NCBI GenBank assembly: GCA_008704415.1
Contig: VXIS01000039.1
Coordinates: 1 to 64,000, forward strand
DNA length: 64,000 bases
Direction of reading: 5' to 3'
Source of the DNA: Sphaerosporella brunnea
Lineage: Eukaryota > Ascomycota > Pezizomycetes > Pezizales > Pyronemataceae
Of this stretch, positions 57,008-64,000 are shown piece by piece. The translations under genes were made by a program, and so were the position numbers. Each line of letters starts with the position of its first letter. Within the stretch, counting starts at the first letter, position 1. The notes under the pieces are model-generated. The model worked only from the letters and a program-made list of their open reading frames with translations. It made no database searches and was not told the DNA's origin.

Positions 57008-57383
57008 ATGGACTCCTCGCTCAACAACCCCAGCCTCGGCGAATTCAACGAGAAGGATCGGAAGGAACTCCAGCAGTTCTTCGAGAACCAGCAGCAGAAG
57101 GCGAAGTTCCAAGATAGTTCGTGTTTTTTTTTTTTGTTTTTTGTTTTTTCTCTCTCGTTGGTTATTGGAATATGCTGACGGGTTGTTGTGCTGTTGGTGC
57201 CGCCGGAAAATAGACGTGCACAGCCTGACATCGATGTGTTGGACCAAGTGCATCGCCGCGAACAAGATCTCGGGCCCGCAAGTCGACAGATCCGAAGCGT
57301 CGTGCCTCGAGAACTGCGTGAACCGCTTCATCGACGCGCAGAAGGCCGTGATCTCGCAGCTGGAGAAGATTGGTTCGCAGTAG
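57008..57383 (+). CDS. tim8: small Tim chaperone Tim8
   Basis: Two exons (57008-57116 and 57214-57383) encode 92 aa. The twin CX3C motifs are CWTKC and CLENC, 17 residues apart, on two helices (ELQQFFENQQQKAKFQDNVHSLTSM and NRFIDAQKAVISQLEKI). With Tim13 it carries hydrophobic precursors such as Tim23 across the intermembrane space. The intron contains a T-run near 57125-57148. The conserved VHSLTSMCWTKC spans the junction region and supports the acceptor AAAATAG. Confidence 0.93.
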
Positions 57384-58091
57384 AAATACGTCATTTCTGG
57401 GGTTTGCGTGCTTGGGGTGTATACTACGCGGGAATTTGTTTTTTTTTTTTTTTTTCACGAATAGATTGGGTGGTGGTGGGGCGTTTGGAAAGAGGGTATC
57501 GACGACCGCTATGGCCCCCGTTACTTCGATATCTCCCTGCGGAATTCCTCCCACTCCTCCGATCCCCGAGCCTTGTTTTCCTCCTCCCTTCCGTTGATTG
57601 TTTATACTCCCCTTCCACTATTTCCTCCTCTTTCCCATAATTTCCTTGCCAGTTCCTGAAAATGACCGTAACCTCCCAATTCCACACAGCCAGTCGGCGC
57701 CAATTCCCGCCCCTTAGGTATCCCATATTCCCATATAATCCCAACCCATTGTATAAACTCTTCGCCAAAAAACTCCCAATTGGAAACCCCACATCTAGAG
57801 AAGACAGTGCTCAAAGATTGAATCATGGTATCGCACTCGCGATTCCCCGACCGAAACCTGCAGACATCTCGCCAGACATGCAAAAAAATCAAAAGACATT
57901 AACTCCCTCCCAAAAGGTATAAACAAAATAGGGATGCGGAACATCGTTCAATATGCATCAAAAAGAAAAGAAAAGGCCTGATCATATGAAGGCATAATGG
58001 TCATAAAAGTAAGTCATCCACATGGCGACAAATCTGTATGGAATGTGCCGGAGAACAAGAAAAGAAAGAGAATAGATGAGGCCAGCCGGTG
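57384..58091. other. convergent 3' spacer
   Basis: Between the tim8 stop and the stop of the Ser-rich membrane protein. It contains a T-run (57439-57455) and A/G-rich stretches. An 86-codon open frame (57662-57922) shows no motif and I do not call it. Confidence 0.4.
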
Positions 58092-59467
58092 TCATGGTGC
58101 ATGGCTCGCTATCACCAACGCGACGATCACGCCGATGATAACAAGCCCTATCACGGACATCCCGCGGTTAACTCGTCGCCACCAACGTGCGTTCGCAAAC
58201 CGCCGTTCATACGCCATCTCCAATTGCCGGGCCTCCTTTGACACCGTTAAATTTGCTGCGCGGGCCTCGAGGTCATGTTGACTGTGCCATGACGGAAATA
58301 GGTCAGGCAGTGGCAGGAACGCAGCAATCCACCAGCACAGAGGTAGCACAAATCCAAAGCAGAATAAAAGGAGCTGCCGATCAAGATTTTCGATCCTTTT
58401 TAGAGGAAGGTGGTCCAGATGTGGAAGAGACCACAGGGTCGTCTCATCGGGCTCCCTTGGTCCTGGTGGTCTCATGAAGAATCGCGGAAGTTCCGAGATA
58501 GACATTGAGCCCCCAGTCTTCGGGCGCTGTTCTGGCGGGCTGGAGATGGTACGGCCAATCTGGTCCTGGTCCGGTCCGATCTGGGGGGATATGATAATGC
58601 TCGCCCGACCGCCCTTGCTTCCGTAAAAATATCTAGACACCCGGAATCAGCGCTGGCGGTTGACACCGAACAGAATCATTGTTACCGTGCCCAGTCCGGA
58701 AACTGTTTGGCGTTGAGAGGCGTCGTCGGGCGTCCAGACATGGAACTGAGTGCTTCGCTTGTAGTCGTCCCCGACCTTGATCGTCCCGGGCGGGATTCCA
58801 CTCTCCTAATATAGCCACGAGCACCACCTTGTGCCGAGGATTCGGGAGGATACGGATACGCCGGTCTGTCGTCCTCGTCGCGTGGTGCGGCGAGATCTGA
58901 TCCGGTGTCGTCGACAATTCGCAACGTATGCGCATTCATTCGAGCGCGATGGGGCCTATACTCGTTCAAGGCGGCTTCGCGGCTAACCCATGCACTAGAT
59001 TGCTGTCGATAGTCGTCTTCGGTATACAGCGGAAGCGAAGCTTTTGACGGTTTCTTCAATATCGATCGAGGAAGAGTTGGATCTCTGGGGGGTGTGCTCT
59101 GGCGATTTTGTGGGCCTTCATCGCTACTGGTATAGGTGTCTGCCACATGGGTGCTGGCAAGCGCGTAACTATTCGTCGCAGCAATGTCCGGGTCTTGGTA
59201 TATTGAGATTCGCTGTTTCTGAATGCGCAGGGGTGGCACTGGGGGCAGGCTGTCAAGCGAGGCTATAGAGCGCACGGCGGAGCCAGTGGTAGAACTAGAG
59301 CTCTGAGATTTGTGCCGTTTCGAGTTCTTTGTAGACGAAGTGGAGGATCTCGAGACGTGTCGAGGCGGTTTCGAGGAGGAGGAACTGGAGTTACTAGCGC
59401 TTCCCGGAAACGGCAATTGCAAGTTCGCATCGGAAGCTGATCTTTGGTGGAGAGCATGACGGGCCAT
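58092..59467 (-). CDS. Ser-rich protein with two C-terminal membrane spans
   Basis: Two exons (59467-58686 and 58632-58092) encode 440 aa. I do not recognise the family by name. Residues 1-260 are low-complexity and Ser/Arg/Pro-rich (KPPRHVSRSSTSSTKNSKRHK, LPRSILKKPSKASLPLY), with an RSILKK motif. The second half reads as a structured end: SELPRFFMRPPGPREPDETTLWSL, a first hydrophobic span (LLLFCFGFVLPLCWWIAAFLPL) and a second at the very C-terminus (MSVIGLVIIGVIVALVIAS). Between them ANLTVSKEARQLEMAYERRFANARWWRRVNRG is amphipathic. The topology suggests a tail-anchored hairpin protein with a long cytosolic region. It is probably a fungus-specific membrane protein; the function is unknown. 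Confidence 0.75.
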
Positions 59468-60416
59468 ATTATCGTTAAAAAGGCAGGGTGGAAAAAAGCA
59501 AAGTCCTATCGAATTAATTCCAGAAGAAAAGTCATAAATGGATTAGTTTTTGTTTCTGTTTTTGTGTTTTGGTTTCGTCGAATGGGGGTTCGTAGAGAAA
59601 TATTCAGTTAAGTCCGCATGTGATTGGTGTTTTTTTTGAGGGGTCGTCAGTATGGGTGAGAACGTAAGCAGCGTGGGGCGAGTTGCCGTTGGGATTTGGC
59701 CGCTGGAATGACAGGAGGAGAGATGGGCAAGTTCTGTCGGACACCGAATCGAACCGGGACAAAAAATGTATCAATCGCGAGTTAAATGAATGAATGTCGT
59801 ATCGTGGGTGCTGGTGCTGGGCTGGGGCTTGGATCTGGGATGATCGAGGGCTGGTGGCTGGTGCGCAGTGGATGAGGCTGCTGGCGGCGGCGGCGAGGGC
59901 AGATGTAAATGATTGTGATTTTATTCTGTTCGTGAAAAGAGTGACTTGGATGTGGCGCACTAAATGAAGGACAGTTTCGCGCGACGATCCGATCCGAAAA
60001 AGAGCGTGGTGGAGGAGGATTATTTTCGGCAACCCGTGAAGACCGTTCGACCGGATGGTGGGAAACAAAACCAAGGAGGGGAGAGGGAGGGAGAGAGGGA
60101 GGAAACGAGCGCTTGGGGCAGCAGAAAGTCTACATATCTGTTTCGAAGAGAATTGCCCCTATTCTGGTTCTGGTGATGCCAAAGTGGAATGTGCGAAGTG
60201 AATGCGGCGTGCGTCTTTTGGCATCTCACTGCAGCACAGCAGCGGCAGCAGCAGCAGGGCCGCGCCCGCTAAACCGTCGGGGACGGGGACTGAGGCCGAC
60301 GAGTGAGGCAGGGCGGCATCACACGGGGGCGCACGGGATGGGGATGGGGGCACACGAAGGGTTTTGGCGAATCGAAGCCCGTCGCCGGATGGATCCTGCA
60401 AGTGACACTGCAGCTG

Positions 60417-60436
60417 CAGGTACATTAATGTACCTG
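60417..60436. repeat. 20-bp perfect palindrome
   Basis: CAGGTACATTAATGTACCTG is perfectly self-complementary, and it overlaps a 12-bp palindrome CTGCAGCTGCAG (60409-60420). It may be a dimeric transcription-factor site or a cruciform-prone spot. Confidence 0.6.
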
Positions 60437-61359
60437 AGAATAATTATCCCCAGATGCACGGCGGTATATAAAGATACAAAGCCCGTCGAAGTACCTACAG
60501 AAGACCCCCTTGCCCAGCGCAAAAACGGGTACCTTTTGTTTATGTGAAACGTGTGCGCTGGTTTGTCGCTCTCTTCCCTGCGCCCTGAGCTACCTGTGCA
60601 AAGTCGGACAAGGTTCCATTGGCTCCCGCCTCTGGACCCATCTCCGAATCTTGAACCCTAACCGTAATCCCATGATCCATAATCTATGATAGCTGCTGCC
60701 TAACCTTCGTTGAGGACTCGTGAATCATGTCTCTACCAACCCTCAGTCGTGGCAATAACTAGTCGACCTGTCATCTCGGTCAGACGCGGAATAGACGGTT
60801 TGGCGCTGAGTTAGATGATCCTCTGGATGAGCACTTGTACCGATAAATACCCGTGATTCAGAATTCGAAATGTTTGATATCTTTTTCTGTAGACTGTTCC
60901 CTCAATTTGGCCGGACTTCAAAACCGGGACGGGAAATGAAAAACAATCCGACATCCCGTCCGATCTTTACCACATATCGACACGCGACAATCTTGCTCGC
61001 TTAGGCCAGCGGAATGGCCGAAATGGCCATCGTTTCTACTCAGATAGCAACGCAATTACGATCATTATTCCTAATGTTCGGGTGCCCATGGTCCGACTGC
61101 ACAAGACATCACTCGGACACTCACGTCCGCTCTACGAAAAGTAGCTGGATGTTCCTTGTTAATCAACTCTAGGTCGTCGCAAATGTTGCTCCCATACCAG
61201 TACACATTGGCGAACAACGGCGGATGGTCGCGGAAGCAATACCAGCTTCTCCCCATGGACTACTTAGTGCACTATCCTACACGTCACGACGTCGACATAG
61301 GTACCTATGATATATGGCCTCAGATTCGCGCACCAGGGTTGATTCCGTCGTATATGAGC

Positions 61360-61593
61360 CTATGCGTTGGTGGTGTAGAAGCATTTCTCATTGTGTGTTC
61401 TCCGCAGGTCATCGATATCGATATCACTCTGGGAATTGACCAATTCCCAGGGCAAAGATGCAACAGATTTAGAAGTTCGAACTTCAATTGGACAATAAAC
61501 TTCAAAGTCCTCGGGATCGTAGGTAGAGTCAGAAGAGGAAAAATACAATATGCCATCCGTGGTGATTCTAAATTTAATCGTGTCAATAATTAA
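61360..61593 (-). pseudogene. startless coding-like fragment
   Basis: A minus-strand frame from about 61593 to a stop at 61360 reads DTIKFRITTDGILYFSSSDS, DPEDFEVYCPIEVRTSKSVASLPWELVNSQ and DDLRRTHNEKCFY, with good amino-acid balance but no ATG. A second short frame (61256-61071), with NICDDLELINKEHPATFRR, follows in another phase. They could be exons of a short unrecognised gene or remains of one. Confidence 0.25.
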
Positions 61594-61820
61594 GGTGTGG
61601 TCCGTGCACTATAAAGTACATAGGAAGTCACTCGCATGCCATCTGATCGGATAAGATAACCTAGCCAATGGGCAGAAGCATTGCCTGAGACGTTTCACAA
61701 AGCTTATTCCTGCCGCCTCCTTCCATTCAACCTTCTCCGCATCACGCCGACGTCGACGCGCGCCTCTCCCGTCTGCCTCCACCGGTACCCCCCTATCCCC
61801 GCGCGTTTCCACACCTGCAG

Positions 61821-62897
61821 ATGTCCGCCCCCCAAGGTCCGTATCACACCCGCTCCAAGTGGCGCTCGTTCTAAAGCACCCGCACGCATATGTAGCCGCC
61901 GTGCTCTCGGCGGGCGTCGCAGTTCTCGCCTGCATCCTCTACACGTGTCTGTATGTGGGAGTACTATACCTCAGTGTGCTCACGCGGCCGCGTCCGGGGC
62001 TGGACCGCAACCACCCATTGGTGATAAAGATGCGGATACGCGCAGCCACGATAGTGACGCTGCTGTGCGTGGTTTTGACATCGCTTACTGTGTTCCTCGC
62101 CACTGGGCGCGGATGGTGGGAGACTTTGGAGTTCGTGGGAATCGCCCATATCACGCCGACGACGCTGTGGGATGTGGTGCGCGCGCTGGGGCTTACGGCT
62201 GTGCTTTTTGCGGGTCCGGTGCTGGTTAGAGTCGCTGTGGATGGGGTCGGGTGTGTTGATGGATTCACATCGGATGGAAGGTTGAACTTGGTGGGCTGGA
62301 GGAATTACATTGTCGTATGCACCTCAATCTTTTTTTTCTTTTTTTTTAATCTTGGAGTTTGAGTACATCGCTAAAACGTGGGCGTGTGTTTTATAGGCGC
62401 CACTCACCGAAGAGATCGTGTTTCGAACGTGCATGGTGCCGCTGCTGCTGCTTGCTGGGGTCTCGCCCACTGCGACGATATTCTTAGCGCCCTTGGTGTT
62501 TGGAATAGGTATGTTTACCTGCTACTTGCCAGCTCCAAACATTCACATGCCCAGGCGCTGACGTCGGCTGCAAGCCCACTTCCATCATGCATATGAGTTT
62601 TTGTTGAACTACCCAGGCCGTTACGGAACGGCTGCTCTGAGCTCTGTGGCCCAGTTCACGTATACCACACTGTTCGGATGGTATGCTGTGTTCGTGTTGC
62701 TGCGCACAGGTTCCATCTGGCCTGCCGTAGCGGTGCACACTTTTTGCAACTATATGGGTGCCCCGAGCTTGACCGTCGAAGGCCCGAAGTGGATGTCCTA
62801 CGTATACTATATCTTGTTGCTGGGAGGATCGTGGGGTTTCTATAAACTGCTCTGGCCTTTGACCGAGAGCTCAAATGCCTTTGCTCAATTCACTTGA
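61821..62897 (+). CDS. rce1: CAAX prenyl protease 2 (Rce1), start uncertain
   Basis: Three supported exons (to 62314, 62397-62508, 62575-62897) give a multi-span membrane protein of about 300 aa. The catalytic Abi/Rce1 motifs are present: TEEIVFR with the EExxxR glutamates, FGIAHFHH (first H of the second motif; the FGIA-HFHHAYEF junction forms by splicing), TTLFGWYAVFVLLRTG and AVAVHTFCNYMG. Rce1 cleaves the -AAX tripeptide of prenylated proteins such as Ras and a-factor in the ER membrane. The N-terminus is unresolved. The frame reading LVLKHPHAYVAAVL has no ATG, while ATG 61821 lies in another frame, and one extra C in the six-C run at 61828-61833 would join them. A homopolymer error, a real frameshift or an unseen first exon are all possible. 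Confidence 0.8.
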
Positions 62898-62980
62898 TCT
62901 GCAATACCTCGACATGCACCATGTTTATTTGTTGTCTAGTAGATACTTGTATCTATTCTCCAAACGCCAAAACAGATCAT

Positions 62981-64000
62981 TTATTTACCCGGTGTGAAGA
63001 GCTTCGGTGACATGTTGATTTTGCATAGCCGAGCCACGCATCCTCTCAGCTGAAGGAGAGTCGAAACGCCCTCGAGGATTCTCATGTGTGTGAATCCGAT
63101 TTCCTGTAACAGTCAGAAAAAATAAACGTCACGATGAGCATGCAAGGATAGATAGCAACATACCCGGATAAACTCCAACTTGGAGTGCTCACTGAGGGTG
63201 TCTACTGTTTTGGTAACTCGAAACATCGTACTGATGATATCGACAGCCGAATAGCCTTTGGCCCACAGCTCTTCGAGCTTCTCTAACGCCACGTCTATCT
63301 TGCCCTCGTAACACGCCTTGATCATGGTCTGGACGGCTATAGGGTGTGGCGTGTCGACCACCTTGAAGACATTGTCGCTACTTACGAAACCGAACCCGGC
63401 AACAGTACTCTGAAGGTTGTTGATTGCTTGCCGCATGTCACCCTCGGCTGTGAATATCAACGCCGCTAAACCATCTGGGCTGAAGTCGACATTCTCTGCC
63501 TGCATGATCTCCATGAGTCGCTTGGTAACTTGCCCCTCCGTTAACCTCGAATATCGCAAGATGGCGCATCGGGATTGCAACGGCTCAATGATCTTGTTCG
63601 ACTGGTTGCAAGCGAAGGCGAAGCGGGTAGTGGAGGAGTATATTTCCATTGTTCGGCGTAGCGCTTGCTGTGCGCCCGGAGTCATGCTGGGGACAAAGTG
63701 AGCACGGAATTCGCTCGAGTGGCAAATGTGTAATACCTATCAGCTTCATCCAATATGATGATCTTTTGTCTTCCGGCTGGTAAGGTAACTTTCTTCTGCG
63801 CAAACCCCTTGATGCGGTTGCGCACGACGTCGATACCGCGCTCGTCGGACGCGTTCAGCTCCAGCACTGCCTCCTTGTATGCATCCCCCAGCAAGGCTCG
63901 GGCCAGGCACAAAATCGATGTCGTTTTTCTATCCACAACCGTCTCAGTCTTGTCAAGCAGCAAAGCGAATCGCGTGCGCGTGCGCGTGGTAGACGAACCC
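62981..64000 (-). CDS. rfc4: replication factor C subunit 4 (5' end beyond the window)
   Basis: The 3' part, in three exons (63928-63737, 63686-63164, 63103-62981); the upstream exon with the start and most of the Walker A motif lies beyond the right edge. Visible are [31 protein letters not shown], the Walker [21 protein letters not shown], the arginine-finger box SRC in [14 protein letters not shown], and [20 protein letters not shown]. The series matches Rfc4 better than Rfc2 or Rfc3. RFC loads PCNA on primed DNA and, with Rad24 or Ctf18, other clamps and sites. The last exon ([19 protein letters not shown]) is conserved. The visible intron at 63929 onward contains a CGCGTGCG alternating tract near the edge. 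Confidence 0.93.

Larger units (their letters stand above)
59468..61820. other. 2.3-kb spacer with palindromes and a possible relic
   Basis: Between the Ser-rich gene start and the Rce1-like gene. It includes a GA-rich stretch (60075-60102), a 20-bp perfect palindrome (60417-60436) and a startless coding-like segment on the minus strand (61360-61593). Other open frames are not convincing. Confidence 0.45.

Noticed and set aside
57662..57922. 86-codon open frame after tim8
   Set aside because: Pro/Asn-rich without any motif, sitting between convergent 3' ends.
60113..60547. 144-codon open frame with poly-Ala
   Set aside because: Driven by a GCAGCA repeat; no homology pattern and no splice continuity.

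Overview
The window is nuclear DNA of a filamentous ascomycete, most likely a member of the Eurotiales (Aspergillus/Penicillium type). The evidence is the gene structure: protein-coding genes on both strands with many 50-70 nt introns that begin GTATGT/GTGAGT, carry a CTGAC/CTAAC-type branch point and end in (C/T)AG, short untranslated spacers, and a housekeeping content typical of that group. The exon coordinates below were read by eye. For almost every gene the splice choices keep the frame and rebuild a conserved family signature. I see no rRNA, tRNA, CRISPR array, prophage or secondary-metabolite cluster.

Layout. 0-9 kb: a gene-free left end, a Kre9/KNH-type wall membrane protein whose frame continues through a UGA, a small Cys/Pro-rich protein, a GNAT acetyltransferase, a TPT/DUF250 sugar-phosphate-type transporter, and the tri-snRNP 27K protein. 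9-21 kb: an unrecognised 631-aa protein, a Rkm4-like SET methyltransferase, a SARAF-type calcium regulator, a Pam16-like import-motor protein, the BAR protein Rvs161 and a Hal4/Sat4-type kinase. 20.3-25.6 kb is a gene desert with one small candidate ORF. 25.6-36 kb: TAF7, a P5B ATPase (Ypk9/ATP13A2 type), a relic and repeat-bearing spacer with a 437-bp MITE-like element, and Elp3. 36-43 kb: a Snf2/Sth1 remodeller with a bromodomain, and adenosine kinase. 43-52 kb: a run of RNA-biology genes (EST1/SMG7-like, ZNF511-like, GAR1, a Mei2-like RRM protein, RAI1). 52-64 kb: GET4, bifunctional ADE5,7, TIM8, a Ser-rich two-TM protein, a 2.3 kb spacer, a CAAX protease (Rce1) with a doubtful start, and the 3' part of RFC4 running off the right edge.

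There are no operons, but several gene pairs share short divergent promoters: transporter/SNRNP27, SARAF/Pam16, EST1-like/ZNF511, GAR1/MEI2, GET4/ADE5,7 and SNF2/adenosine kinase. I did not find a clearly new multi-gene system. The most promising single observations are (i) the in-frame UGA followed by CAAUCA in the Kre9-like gene, with 130 further open codons; (ii) the MITE-like element ending 88 bp before the elp3 start codon; (iii) an 8-nt microexon in rai1 and 18/19-nt exons in the Mei2 RRM; and (iv) start regions of rce1 and pam16 that do not read as expected.
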